A stretch of 64,000 nt of DNA from Rhyacichthys aspro (Eukaryota > Chordata > Actinopteri > Gobiiformes > Rhyacichthyidae). The stretch lies in assembly GCA_036850595.1 (NCBI GenBank), contig CM072152.1, positions 5,413,640 through 5,477,639 of the forward strand, in the 5' to 3' direction. Under the pieces are notes generated by a model. It was not told where the DNA came from. It did not search any database and saw only the letters and a list, made by a program, of their open reading frames with translations. The translations under genes were made by a program, and so were the position numbers. Position 1 is the stretch's first letter. Every line of letters begins with the position of its first letter. This document shows, piece by piece, positions 48,001 through 58,504 of the stretch.

Positions 48001-51000
48001 TTTAACGCAGCAGGTGGTGTTAGTTTGCTGCTTGTAGTGGGTTTGGCTGTGACCTCCATGCCACTGAACTCATCATTGTCCTCCTCGTTCAGCAGTCTGC
48101 TACTCTCTTTGACCCAGCTGCTGTTCTTGGAGCCCAGTGGCCTGAAGCCCTCTTCCAGGTCGACAGCATACAGGTCTCCATCCAACTCAAACGAGACGGA
48201 GCGAGCCCAGCGCTTCCGAGTGACAGCTTTACTGGTTTTCATCTCTGTTTGTGAAGGATAAAAAAAAGAATGAGACATTATCTGTTTTAGTTTAGTGTAG
48301 GGCTGCGCAGTATGAAAATGTCCACTTTAGTAGTGGTTTGTAGTACTTGTGGAGTGACCACTTGATGGCAGCAGAGACACATCCATTTCATCACAAGAAT
48401 ACTTGAGCAGCTGGTTCTTTTAAGCTGGAGATTAATGGCCTGTTTGGCAATGCTTTGTGGGCTACTGCAAGGACATTTTAAAGTGAAGTACAAGTGTCGT
48501 TCTGAGGAAAATGAAATCTATTATTAACTGTCGGAGCGTGTGAGTGACAAGACGAACTTACTCTTCTTGGTGAGCAGTCTTTTTCTCTTCAAGATGGATG
48601 TTTTTAAGGACACGTCGGCACAGTTACAGTTGGCGAAGTTGGACGTTGGGGACAGTTTGGAGGCGCCGCTGGCCATCAGAGCCTGCATCCGCGGGGCATA
48701 GATACTTGCCATGCCCTTGCACTTATACAGCCTCAGCTTGCCAGTCGGGTCCTCCACACACTGCCACTTCTGAAACAAGACAAAGGAATAGTGAAATAGT
48801 GGAAGTGGACTTTCAACAGACAGCTCCTAGATTAAAACGTTTCTTTTATTCCACAAAAAAATTCAGCTCTGTGGACAGCCTCACATGCGAGATATATTCA
48901 CGGCCAGAGGTCATGGACTATTTTTGTGAGATAAATCATGTTCAATTTTCTTCACAGAACACACACTAAGTCCACATGTCAGTAAACCTCTTTTTGAAGG
49001 ACTGGAAAAATAAGACTTTGAAGTCAAAATGTACCCTTTGGAGCCCAGTGACAGCATATTACTCTGAATAAACTATCAGCCAGATTCTAAATTGTGCCTC
49101 AGCATGAGCTATACTCCATGTTGTACTCTTGAAATATTAATAGTCTCTGCTTGGGCGAGTCAGAGGGGATGTTAAGACATTGCAGTATGATCCATTTTTT
49201 AAATTCTTTAATTACAAGTGGCCAGCTCTAGTTGTCTTGTTTACACCTGGCTCAAAGGTGCATTGGGTAAAAAGTTATAGACAGTGATTACTGTTTTCAG
49301 CAGTGTTCAAACAAAGCAAAGCGTTTTTTTTAGACCCCACAACAGTTTTATATAGGACACAAAACTAAATTTAAGCTACACTTAAGCTGAACCATTCAGA
49401 ACCAAGAGGACGCATGCACAGATGACAACAGATCACTTTTTTGATCAAGTTAGCTCCTCTGTTTTTTTTGAAGGTCAAAATGACATTGAAAACTTTGTTT
49501 TTGAGAGAATTTGTTGCAGAACATAGTTGAGGCAGCCATTTTGGTTGCACTACTTCCTGTTCCTACAGTTTCCCCACACATTCTTGAATAAAGGTTTGGG
49601 CATTAATGAACTAAAATGATTTTGTATGTAAGATTTCTGCTGGGTTTGTTCGTTGCTAACAGCATGTCCCTGCAGGGCTTCCATAGCTGTTCACATGGTC
49701 TAGGGGTTGAGTGCTTGGTGTGCAATTATCTCAGAGATGGGGACTCGTTACAGCGACTCGAGTCGCACTTAAGTCGCTACAGACAGACTTGCGACTCGAC
49801 TCGGACTCGTGGTCCAAAGACTCGGGACTTGACTTGGACTCGCAGTTTGAGACTCGTTGATGAATGAACCTTTTCCCACCGGCTCGGTGCTCTTTTTATT
49901 TCTTGTTCTTTTTGTAAAATCAGCGGAGTGGAGATTTATTTTTTTAGATTTTGTTATAAACTATTCAATTGTTATTGAGAACAACGCGGCGCACGTCTCT
50001 GTCGAGACAACAGCAGTCACTCACGGGGAACAGCGCGCTGCACACTCACGAACAGAACAAGGTTCAGCTGAATCAGGGAGAGGGAACAAGAGTGTGATAT
50101 ATCCACCTGCTTTGTCCACAGTTGCTATTAACTGTTTAGATTGCAGCTTCTTGTTAGTAGCGAGCTAAAGGAAAGCTAACTGTAGCTTACACTTTTATCA
50201 GATTTTCACAGCTCCTCCCTCCGAGTGTTACCACTGAGCCCCACGGAGCAACCTGCTGTCTTTATTCATTAATATGATTTACATGAGTGAGGGTTGACAT
50301 AAAGCTGCTGTTGCATGATGCATTTTATCTATTTTGAGTGTAAAACAGTAAAGCTACAGTCCCTAAAATCCATCAGCCTGTTTATCAACTTGTCTTCCTC
50401 CAGAGGATGATTTCTATTCCTTTTGGTTTGATCAGTGCTAACCTCTGGATTATAGGAGCCTACCACAACAATTATAGATAATCAAGATCATAATCAAGAA
50501 TAAATCATAAATAAAATGAATTTCTCTTTTCTAAGTTGATATTGTATGGCTATACAATTGAAAAAGAGCTGGTTTTTACTATCTTTTTATTTGGACAAAT
50601 CTACTCATTACCATAAAATGTAATAATAACCCCTATCTCCATAATGGGTCACCTAACAAATACAAGGGTCTTTATTCATATAATCTATATTCAAATACCA
50701 GATGGATTGGGTCAGTATCTGATCCCTGCAGATCCTCACCCCACCTGGATCAGGATCTGGACTATAAACGCTGGATTCATGCACTCCTAATTAAGAATAC
50801 TAAAAATGTTTTGTCGTTCTTTCTATCTTGAAATTAACTATACTCTGTAGCTTACTTTTACAAAATGATACATTCATATACAATAGGTTTATTAATAAGA
50901 CAGCAGTATCAAGCTTCAAGTACTCACATTAAGCACAAATTCCCCCCGTGTCCTAAGTGATACAATCTAAGAACACAGAGTGAGGTACCTGTCCTGGCTG

Positions 51001-54000
51001 CTGGCAAGGCGTCTGGTACTCTGCTTTCTGGCACAGGTCCTTTACCCGCTGGTATTTGGGTAAGAAGTTCTCCTCCTGGGCCATTTCCTTTCCATCAGCT
51101 CGTTTGTGTGGAGGCTTCCTGAGATTACAGGAAAAATGTATTCAGTGTAACTGTCAGGACGAGGTGCCAACAATAAGACAATGTCTTGAATGAGAATGTG
51201 TCTTTCTGAAGGTCAATCAATAAAATTACCCTCTCTCCACCAGGAAAGAATCTCTCCAGGTTTTAGCCTTCTTGTTTACCTGGAACCTGGAAATTTTCAA
51301 AAAGAAAGAAAATCAGTATAAATCAGTATTTATACAGATTCATACAAATGACCCAACTGTAAAGAATTTAAACTTTTCTAAAAATCTCAGTCAAACAATT
51401 TCAATGCCACTCGTATGCATTGAAAGATAAAAAGAATAGAGTCTGAGGCTAGCTTCACCTATTGACTGGCTTGTCTGTGTCCAGCAGCTTGAGGATAGAC
51501 TTTCCGTCCATTTCTGGGGGAATATCAACACCGGCCATGTCCAGCAGAGTTGGTGCCAAGTCAATGTTCAGCACTATGTGAGGATTACTGCAGTGCAACA
51601 GAAAACAGAGCAGATATTTTATTACATTTATAGAAATACAAAGAGAAAGAAATATTTGTAGTGGAATTTGGTGTGCTGGACTTACATAGCTCCTTGCTCC
51701 ACGTTTGGACCCCGTACAAAAAAAGGGACACGGATATCAAACTCATAGGGCATAGATTTGCCCTTTACCAGTCCAAACTGACCTATGTGGTAGCCGTGAT
51801 CTGAGGTGTAAATAATGTAGGTGTTGTCCAGTTCCCCCGTCTCCACCAACATGTTGTACACCTACAGAGGAAAGAATACACTGACATTGTAAGAGTAAAA
51901 AAGGTTATTTCATGTTTGCTCAAGTTTCTATTCTCCTGTGGCAGTATAACGAAAAGGGATTGAACAATTTACCAAGTGTGTCAGTGAATACATTAGACAG
52001 TCCCAGTCAGAACAGGCACAGATCTCTCAGGATTTGAGACTGCTCCATTTGCTGGTCGGCCTACCTTCTCTACACTGTCGTCCACCGACAGCAGGGTCTG
52101 CATCCTCCTGCGCTGCAGCATGTTTGTGAACTGCATGTGAACTGGCTTCATGGGGCCTGTGTAGCGCAGGATCCAGTGTTTGTCTGGATTTGGAGCATAG
52201 TTGTAGCTGGGCGTTCTAAAAGAGAGAAAGAAATGGCTTGTATTTAACCAAATCACACCATGCCTTAAAGTATTTATATTTCTGTGTCTTAAAAGAAATA
52301 CATCACAGATAGCAATCCAACATGTCACTCATACTTAACCATACATTTTACATTTGTTCTTTTAAAATCATTTTCTATTGCTGTAAATGTGATTGCACAG
52401 AATGTACTAGGGTCTGTACTGAGAAATGCAGAATTTATAGCAGTGTCCTTTCCCTGTGTCTGCCTTTTCTTATCTCATTCCTTTCTTTCCAAACTATTCT
52501 GCAATACTAAACTGGGAGTTACAGAAACCGTGTAAAATGCAAAGCATTGCAATCGATAGGTTTGTCCACAGCGAGAAGAGTTTGATCAATATTTAACTTC
52601 CAGCCATATGGAACTTTAATTATTTAAGAATAAACACGACACAATATCTAATGAGATCCTGGGAGAGAATGTATTTAACGTTTAAAGTGGATCGATTAGA
52701 CTTTTAAGAAATGCTAATGTCTTAAAGGGCAATTCACTGTGGCAACTCTAATGCAGTGTGTAGATGCCTGCAAGGTACCAAGGACAGAGGAAAGTTTATC
52801 ACCAGTGAAAGCCCAACTTTTACAGCCTTCCTCTCTTCATGTAGTTGATAAGGGAAGAAAAATAGCCAGGAAAGAGCTCCCACAAAACACCACCCAAGGG
52901 AGAGCAAATTTATGGAGAAAGAGCAATTAAAAGTTTGTACAAAGACATTGGAGCTGGATTTTCAGAATATCCAAAGTATAAAGCCTTTGTGACACAGGTT
53001 AATGATGCTGGAGGGATTATATGAAGCAGAAGGAGGGAGTGGGAAGCTGGAGGAACAGGGCAAAATTGCAGTCTCATTACTGGCCTGGGATCTGTCTCTA
53101 GAGGCCAATAGCAGGTCTGCCATTAGGCAGCAGCACTTGACAGCCAATCAGGAACATGGAAGGTCGAGACAAAGGCTGGCACAGTGTGTGAGCGCACACA
53201 CACAGCCATAAATCATTGCCTATGCATTAAACATACATCAGTCATGCCCCTCTTTGATCAGCGCTGACAAAAAGGTACAAATTAGCAGGTCTCATTATCC
53301 CTGTAACACTAATGTGAACAACACATGAGCCAAATAAACTGGAGGGGAGCGCTGGCTGTGAGAGGAAGGGCTCAGCTGCCAACAGCTCACCACAGGCACA
53401 GGAAGATAAGATCCAGCTCAGATTATGGAATTTGTGTCATTCTGGGTCAAATGAAAGAGAATGTGAATGTGTGGACAACTTACAGGCAAGACGATAGCTA
53501 TGCAAATAATATGCAAATGTCATATTTACCCGTTTGCTTATCAGAATTGTTTCACAGAAATTAAATCATACTTCCCCATAAACCTAATTAAATGCAAACT
53601 CCCTGTCCCGAATCGTGCTCTCAATCTTACCATGAAATACTGCATTTATGTGGCCCTGTGATGGAGTGCTAATAACTTTTCTTTTAATTCTAGGTCACGC
53701 AATGTTAATCCCAATTAAATAATGCTTTTTTAAGTTTGAGTTTTAAAGTCAGGCAGTGACGTCTATCCGATGAAGTTCATCTGCTGATGTTCTTACATGT
53801 GCTGCGATGCGTTGGGGAAGGCTGTGCTGTACTGTGGAGCAGAGTCCTCCGGGCCGTGTGGAGCAACATGGCTCAAGACCATCATGACGGGACGGTGGGG
53901 GTACATCCTCTTGGACATGCGGAAGTAGTTGATGCTGTCGTTGGTAATGATGTCTGTCAAATAGTCCTGCGGAGTGGACAGACTTTATCAGATAGGCTCT

Positions 54001-56540
54001 CAGCGAGGGTAAGGGCAGGAAAGAGGAGGTGTCAAACCTACACTGTGCTGTGTCAGATGATCAACTGTCAAAATAATGACAAGCACACCACCATGGGCTA
54101 TATTCCACTTAACATTTCAGGCACAAGTGGAAAATAAACTCTGGCAGTATGTTAATATATGTATTTTTACATTCTGTCAAAGGATATCATAAAGAATTTA
54201 AAAAATAAAATAAAACTAATTTTCTTGTCATTTTCTACATGAGCCAGCGACTGAGAACAGTTTGGACTTTGTTAGGACATAATGTCACTGGATGTAAATG
54301 TTTAATCTTGGATCACATGTGTTGACAACAGTTCAAGGGCTTGCCAGGTGCAAATTACACAAACAGGACCACACTGTCAAAATAAAATTTGTATAAATAC
54401 TCATCACATGATCACACATAGATAGAGAGTCCCTCTCTTTACGGACCAGAAAGTGATCACAGCTAATAAAGTAGTGGCATTTCTTTGCATATGTATATTA
54501 CTATAAGCAATATTTCTTTTAGCCCGTAGAGGGTGTAGAACCCCCTATTTTTGTTACAATAGTAGCGTCATTGTACGGACACAAGTTTAAAAAACTGTAG
54601 TCTTTTAACTGTATTTTGTACAAATACAACTCTACTAGGGTACAGTGTATCGGCCTATTTTGGCTCCCTCTATTTTAATGCCCTAAAGGTTGTCAGTCAT
54701 GTAATCTCTTCCAATGAGTCCCGAGGAAACATTGAAGGTTTCCGTCCAGCTGAAGGTGCTGTTTCAGTGAGATAGGCATGATTCTACATCTCTCATGTCT
54801 AAGAACCATTAAATTATTATAAGAATATATATTTTTGGATTAAAAGTTACCCTGTGCTACTGGCTAAAAGTCTCTGAAAACAGCATCTAATTTTAAGATG
54901 TATAAACATTTATTCATTAATGCCAAAGCGTGCAAAATTTTTGGATATACTTTTGCATAGTCGCCGCTGTGCTTCTCTCTCGCTCCATTGCGACAGAGGG
55001 TGTAGTTGTAAAAGCGTGAGTTCTTCACCAATGCCACCCATTCCTTCCAGCCAGGGGGCACATAGGAGCCATTATATTCATTGAGATATTTTCCAAAAAA
55101 GGCTGAGGAAGAAAGAAGGGGAGAAACATATTGGAATTCCATGCTCTGATGCATCTAGTCACTTACAGCTTGTGTTTTGGCTCACCTGTCCTGTAGCCAG
55201 AGTTGTTGAGGTGCACAGCAAATGTGTGTGGCTCGTGGTGGGCCTGCCAGGAGGGAGACGAGCAGTTCTCATTGTTGGTATACGTGTGGTGGTTGTGCAC
55301 ATACTTCCCGGTGAGGATGGAGGAGCGGGACGGGCAGCACATCGGCGTGGTGGAAAAGGCGTTTGTGAAATGGGTGCCGCCCTTCTCCATGACCTGTCGT
55401 GTTTTGTTCATGGCCTGCATTGAGCCTTAAAGAGAGTGGAAGAAAAAAAAAGTTTGAGAGCTTGAGGGGGTGGCAAAGAATGACGGAGAATCAACACCAA
55501 AGAATAAAGAGAAAGAAACACGAGGGACACTAAGCACTTGGAGAAGAAAGATGGGGGGACTGGAAAAAGAGTGAAAATTTATGAATATACTGCATCAAGT
55601 TGTAAGGCACTAGCTGCAGAGAAGAGGTAAAAGTGACTAAGAGAGTAAATCTTTTTGGTAAAGTGTAACCCATTTGGACTGCTGTGTACTAAAGGCCTTT
55701 CAGACTGATGGTGATTGTTTGGGGAAACAGATGCTTGACCATAAATTCTTGCTTTTCAATGGGAGTCTTCTCACTGGCGATCACAGGAGGACAAAGGTTG
55801 TCACAGAGGCCATTATGCAGCCACTTCAGTCCAACACGCCGCTAAAGGACTTAAGCGGGTAGGGAGATGGCCAGGGTTTGGCACAAACACAATAGGAACC
55901 ATAGGCTGCCCTCATTTCATGCCAGCAATGGAGGAGCTGGCAAGTCCGCACATGACTTTGAGTGGGCCAGTTGTTGTGATGCCAGGAGGCAGCATTAGGC
56001 CAACTTTCCCTCGCTAATGTTATTGAATAGAACTGGTTGGAACCTCCATACCCAGATGGGATGGAAGTGAAGCAGGACATTGATTTTTGTAATACAGACA
56101 GGAAATGAACAACTTTTCTGGGATATTATCAGAGACGCTCTAAAAGGACAAGCTACACTATAAACAACTATTAAACAACATAAAGAGAACTTAACCCTTT
56201 TCAAATAATCATATTAAAATATTTAGATGCTATATTCTTTTTAACACAAATCAACTAAATTTGTTCCCATTCTCCATGACTAGAAAAATGGTCTATATGA
56301 ACTATATTTTCCAGGTTTGCCAGGATGTGTGGAGACAGATGTCTTACCAAGTTCTATGTCCTGGTCGTCGGTGAGGATGAGGATGATGTTGGGTCGGATG
56401 TTGCGGAAATGGCGGTCCCTCTGTAAGCGGGACCTCAGGCGATATCCCGACAGGTATCCAGAGCCCTCAGCTGCAGGAAAAACTCCCACCAAAACTAGAT
56501 TCAAAAGTAGGAGAGGGCCAAAAAGCCCCCGCCCTGCCAT
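45053..56540 (-). CDS. sulf2: Extracellular sulfatase Sulf-2 (heparan sulfate 6-O-endosulfatase)
   Basis: Twenty coding exons on the minus strand, in transcript order: 56540-56348, 55425-55186, 55102-54951, 53966-53797, 52215-52065, 51861-51686, 51587-51459, 51286-51230, 51118-50989, 48769-48562, 48244-47989, 47892-47796, 47124-47030, 46953-46894, 46807-46641, 46497-46355, 46180-46072, 45980-45947, 45498-45445, 45083-45053. They sum to 2,652 nt, 883 codons plus stop; human SULF2 is about 870. The order is signal peptide, sulfatase domain (about 48-420) with CCPSR (Cys94 as predicted formylglycine), a basic hydrophilic domain, then a conserved C-terminal domain. The enzyme removes 6-O-sulfates from heparan sulfate outside cells and so alters Wnt, FGF and other signalling. 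Sulf2 rather than Sulf1 is supported by LYKSLQAWKDHKLHI, RLQNNDTCSMPG and the PSSKSLGQ ending. The teleost a/b copy is not resolved. Confidence 0.95.
45445..45498 (-). CDS. sulf2: sulf2 exon 19, 54 nt, basic tail
   Basis: It encodes PVHRRKRPKVKKPSSKSL. KxPSSKSL matches human KRPSSKSLGQ. Phase 2 in and phase 2 out makes it frame-preserving if skipped. The acceptor GCATGCCTCAG has a poor pyrimidine tract and lies about 45-50 nt downstream (in transcript sense) of a TG repeat. Confidence 0.9.
45550..45640. repeat. degenerate (CA)n tract, (TG)n on the transcript
   Basis: An interrupted CA microsatellite in sulf2 intron 18, ending about 50 nt before the acceptor of exon 19 in transcript sense. 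Confidence 0.85.
45947..45980 (-). CDS. sulf2: sulf2 exon 18, 34-nt microexon
   Basis: It encodes GKERNYFSEY with split codons at both ends. The acceptor CTCTTTTAG and a GTATGC donor are clear. It replaces the longer human stretch between CNPR and the basic tail, which contains GGSYEQYR. Confidence 0.85.
46072..46180 (-). CDS. sulf2: sulf2 exon 17, C-terminal domain
   Basis: A 109-nt exon with LINAVSSLDRNTLNSLHQQL and then MDLRGCKGHKQCNPEK. It matches human LMNAVNTLDRDVLNQLH and CKGYKQCNPR. The acceptor TTTTTGCAG and a GTGAGT donor are present. Confidence 0.94.
46355..46497 (-). CDS. sulf2: sulf2 exon 16, C-terminal domain
   Basis: A 143-nt exon with GPFCACTSANNNTYWCLRTI, NDTHNFLFCEFATGFLEYFD and LNTDPYQ. 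It is almost identical to mammalian Sulf2. NNT and NDT are potential glycosylation sites. The donor is GTATTT. Confidence 0.95.
46641..46807 (-). CDS. sulf2: sulf2 exon 15, start of conserved C-terminal domain
   Basis: A 167-nt exon with MPSKQKSQWLAKEQKRRKKL, RKFLKRLQNNDTCSMPG and LTCFTHDNHHWQTAPFW. The basic run leads into the Cys-containing C-terminal domain shared by Sulf1 and Sulf2. The donor is GTAAGG. Confidence 0.95.
46894..46953 (-). CDS. sulf2: sulf2 exon 14, 60 nt, variable
   Basis: It encodes YLLKSEKTFRLSTERINPL plus a split Lys. Identity to mammalian Sulf2 is low, as expected in this variable region; it was placed by phase, by the acceptor TTTTTACAG and by the GTAACT donor. It begins and ends in phase 2, so skipping would keep the frame. 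Confidence 0.85.
47030..47124 (-). CDS. sulf2: sulf2 exon 13, coiled-coil-like segment
   Basis: A 95-nt exon with IETLQTKIKNLREVKGHLKK and then VRPEECQCNTP. It matches the family segment IETLQNKIKNLREVRGHLKK. The donor is GTGAGT. Confidence 0.94.
47796..47892 (-). CDS. sulf2: sulf2 exon 12
   Basis: A 97-nt exon with CSILMNDTVKCDGGLYKSLQ and then AWKDHKLHIEHE. The last part is almost identical to human Sulf2 and distinguishes it from Sulf1. The acceptor CCTGCAG and a GTACTG donor are present. Confidence 0.94.
47989..48244 (-). CDS. sulf2: sulf2 exon 11, hydrophilic domain with predicted furin site
   Basis: A 256-nt exon with MKTSKAVTRKRWARSVSFEL and then DGDLYAVDLEEG. RKRWAR before Ser551 fits the RxxR furin pattern, and vertebrate Sulfs are processed into disulfide-linked chains in this region. 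It ends with an acidic/Ser-rich stretch and ALKVTY. Confidence 0.9.
48562..48769 (-). CDS. sulf2: sulf2 exon 10, hydrophilic domain
   Basis: A 208-nt exon beginning KWQCVEDPTGKLRLYKCKG, after which it diverges: a Ser/Ala/Asn-rich segment and a basic end SILKRKRLLTKK. Divergence is usual here, since the hydrophilic domain evolves fast apart from its basic charge. The donor is GTAAGT. Confidence 0.9.
49545..49720. repeat. dispersed repeat family, copy C
   Basis: It has ACTTCCTGTTCCTACAG at its left and CTAACAGCATGTCCCTGCAG, then GGCTTCCATAGCTGTTCAC further right, the same order as in copy A but with a shorter spacer. It lies in sulf2 intron 9. Confidence 0.6.
49735..49862. repeat. degenerate GACTCG/GACTTG repeat
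   Basis: Recurring GACTCG, ACTTGG and CGACTCG units over about 125 bp. This resembles the ACTCGG-type interspersed sequence frequent in fish introns. It sits next to copy C and to a CpG-richer stretch to about 50230, perhaps parts of one composite element. Confidence 0.6.
50989..51118 (-). CDS. sulf2: sulf2 exon 9, start of hydrophilic domain
   Basis: A 130-nt exon with KPPHKRADGKEMAQEENFLP, then KYQRVKDLCQKAEYQTPCQQ and PGQ. NFLPKYQRVKDLCQ matches human Sulf2 closely. The donor is GTACCT. Confidence 0.93.
51230..51286 (-). CDS. sulf2: sulf2 exon 8, 57 nt
   Basis: It encodes FQVNKKAKTWRDSFLVERG with split codons at both ends. WRDSFLVERG is conserved in all vertebrate Sulfs. The acceptor AATTTCCAG and a GTAATT donor are present; phase agrees on both sides. 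Confidence 0.92.
51459..51587 (-). CDS. sulf2: sulf2 exon 7, end of sulfatase domain
   Basis: A 129-nt exon encoding NPHIVLNIDLAPTLLDMAGV and then DIPPEMDGKSILKLLDTDKP. NIDLAPTLLD is a strong family signature. The donor is GTGAAG. Confidence 0.94.
51686..51861 (-). CDS. sulf2: sulf2 exon 6, sulfatase domain metal-site region
   Basis: A 176-nt exon with VYNMLVETGELDNTYIIYTS, DHGYHIGQFGLVKGKSMPYE and FDIRVPFFVRGPNVEQGA. Asp323-His324 of DHG and Lys of GLVKGK are conserved active-site residues of sulfatases. Ser replaces the usual Ala before DHG. The donor is GTAAGT. Confidence 0.94.
52065..52215 (-). CDS. sulf2: sulf2 exon 5, sulfatase domain
   Basis: A 151-nt exon with TPSYNYAPNPDKHWILRYTG, PMKPVHMQFTNMLQRRRM and QTLLSVDDSVEK. 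PMKP is typical of Sulf2, where Sulf1 has PMLP. The donor is GTAGGC. Confidence 0.94.
53797..53966 (-). CDS. sulf2: sulf2 exon 4, sulfatase domain
   Basis: A 170-nt exon encoding DYLTDIITNDSINYFRMSKR, then MYPHRPVMMVLSHVAPHGPE and DSAPQYSTAFPNASQH. SHVAPHGPED matches the conserved SHAAPHGPED. The acceptor CCGCAG and a GTAAGA donor are clear. Confidence 0.94.
54951..55102 (-). CDS. sulf2: sulf2 exon 3, sulfatase domain
   Basis: A 152-nt exon encoding FFGKYLNEYNGSYVPPGWKE and then NSRFYNYTLCRNG to KHSGDYAK. NGS and NYT are potential N-glycosylation sites. The donor AAAA|GTATAT is weak, but the phase (0) agrees with the GAC start of the next exon. Confidence 0.92.
55186..55425 (-). CDS. sulf2: sulf2 exon with formylglycine motif
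   Basis: A 240-nt exon from SMQAMNKTRQVMEKGG through TTPMCCPSRSSILTGKYV to HTFAVHLNNSGYRT. The first Cys of CCPSR (Cys94) sits in the CxPxR pattern that is converted to formylglycine, the catalytic residue. It is nearly identical to the vertebrate Sulf2 family. The donor is GTGAGC. Confidence 0.95.
56348..56540 (-). CDS. sulf2: sulf2 coding exon 1, signal peptide and start of sulfatase domain
   Basis: Met at 56540, then a hydrophobic stretch GLFGPLLLLNLVLVGVFP, which is a typical signal peptide. RNIRPNIILILTDDQDIEL follows, where the TDDQD aspartates are metal ligands in sulfatases. The exon begins at 56594 in the 5' UTR after a pyrimidine-rich acceptor ending CTCTCAG, so a non-coding exon must lie further upstream. 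Confidence 0.94.
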
Positions 56541-56594
56541 TTCTGTGTCCAGCAGTCACCTCCTCAGCTCTGTGTTCAACAGCTCCCACTCAAC
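56541..56594 (-). other. sulf2: sulf2 5' UTR part of the first coding exon
   Basis: 54 nt between a strong acceptor (pyrimidine tract then CTCTCAG) and the ATG. It implies at least one more upstream exon outside or far right of the visible part. Confidence 0.7.
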
Positions 56595-57640
56595 CTGAGA
56601 GGCAAGGCACAGAGGAGAAGAAAAGAAAAATCAGGTACACACATCCACTGCACACACATACACATGCAAAACAGCTCAGTGAAAAATAGCAGATGCAAGC
56701 CTTGCACAGCCATTACAGGTTGCTCTTCCGTACAAATGCACCCGTTTGGGCTGAGCTCAGCTCGTTAATCAATCATTAATGATGCATTAGAGTGGTGTCA
56801 TTGGCTCTGTGTAATGATCTCTGGTGATGAGCACATGGCTGCCAGGTTGGGGCTAATGGGCCTGGGCTCAGGGCCAGCTCAGGCCTCACCTCCCCCTGAG
56901 AGGCTTACTGGGATGAGTGGGGGTGGGCTGTGAGAGGTGGGGGTCGGGGTGAAGGACAGGGGCAGAGGAAGAGACAAGACACTAGAAAATAAAGACAGGG
57001 GTCAACAGGCAGCTCGACACTGTGAAAAGACAAGAGGACACCAGCTTTCACTTTACACCAAGCCACTGGAGCTGAGAGACACAAGCCATACACACGTACC
57101 TGCAAGCAGTGGCAGCATAAGCAGCTGTCTGTACAAATGCAAATCCACTGTTTAATAGAGTGAACGCCTCCAGATGTGAAGAACATGACTAATTCTGCTC
57201 CCCCTGTGTAAGTCTTACGTACCAATTAAAGTCAAGTACTTGTAAAATACAGCTTTTTCTTTACTAATTTATACATTTATACATGTTCCTCCCAAGTTGC
57301 TTTACAATCCTGTAATCTTTCTCTTCCTCGTTAATACTATTTCCTCTTTGAGGTCAGTGAAGTAGCCATCTACCATTGCAAACAGCACCACATAACTTTG
57401 CTAACTCTAAAGCTAATCTATGTTCTTACATGTGTGCTGCATATTACATAAAGTACAATACATTAACACATTTTTGTAAGTTTTAATAAAAGACGAGCAA
57501 AAACAGAATGCCATCTTCATTATGAAATTCCAACCAGGCCCAAGGCTAAGGAAAACAAGTAGATTTGCTTATTTTAATCATGACACATAATCAAAGAGCC
57601 AACACACCCCAGTGACTATCATCATAAACAGAGTTAACTA

Positions 57641-57668
57641 GCAGCAGCAGCAGCAGCAGCAGCGGCAG
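57641..57668. repeat. (CAG)n microsatellite
   Basis: About nine GCA/CAG units with one CGG interruption near the right end, in sulf2 intron 1. Confidence 0.9.
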
Positions 57669-58480
57669 TAGGGTGCCCACAGAGATACCCCCATCACAGA
57701 GAGGAGGGGTGTGATGTCTTTATGTGGGAGTTGACAAGTGATGTGCGGCCACAGCAATCCACAAAACACTTCCCTCTGCTGGGACTCCATCTCATTAGGC
57801 GAACTTTACTGGAATACAGATGGATGGGGATAGACAGAAACAAAAAAGAGGTTCACCCCAAAGTGCACAGTATTGTATCGTGCACTGTGATAGTCAATAA
57901 CAGTAATATGTATTATGGATGTGTTAGTTCGCTTCTTTTTGACCAAAACAGATCAGTTTTGTTTGGTTTGGTGTGTTCACTGCATTTTTAACTGTGGATC
58001 CAAAGACACAACAGACAAGCCTTCTAAAGAGACAAAATGGACGATGCTGTCAGCAGAGTATATGTTATGAATTCCAGTCTAATTGGTCATGATGTTATTT
58101 TTGTGATGGAACTTAAACAATAAATGGCAGCGAAACTGAACCTACAGGAAACTCGACATGTGCTCGCACCAAATATTAATAGACATATTACCTCATTCAT
58201 TTGCTTATTTTGTTTCATTAAAAAGAAATCTCTCTTTCAGACAGCAGCAATCAGAGTAGTTCAAGTAAACTATCACACAGCATGATAATTTGAGATATTA
58301 GCTGCTCAACAAATAATAATATGATGGTAAATATAGCTTTTTATTTGACTAATTTAGCTTCAAGGCAAGTGTATTAATAAATAATATTTGCAATTTTTCT
58401 TTAATTAAACTAAATGGTTTCTTTAGTGTTCAGGTGTTGTTAGGATACTACCAATTATCTACGCTGCAATTATGTAAATG

Positions 58481-58504
58481 TGTATATATATATATATATA
58501 TATA
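58481..58504. repeat. (TA)n microsatellite
   Basis: About eleven TA units after TGTG, in sulf2 intron 1. Confidence 0.9.

Larger units (their letters stand above)
48770..50988. other. sulf2 intron 9
   Basis: 2.2 kb. Repeat copy C, the GACTCG-type repeat and the adjacent CpG-richer segment to about 50230 together look like transposon debris. No exon was found. Confidence 0.5.

Noticed and set aside
49857..50168. 103-codon plus-strand ORF in a CpG-richer segment
   Set aside because: Adjacent to two repeats, with no transposase or other domain; more likely transposon debris than a gene.
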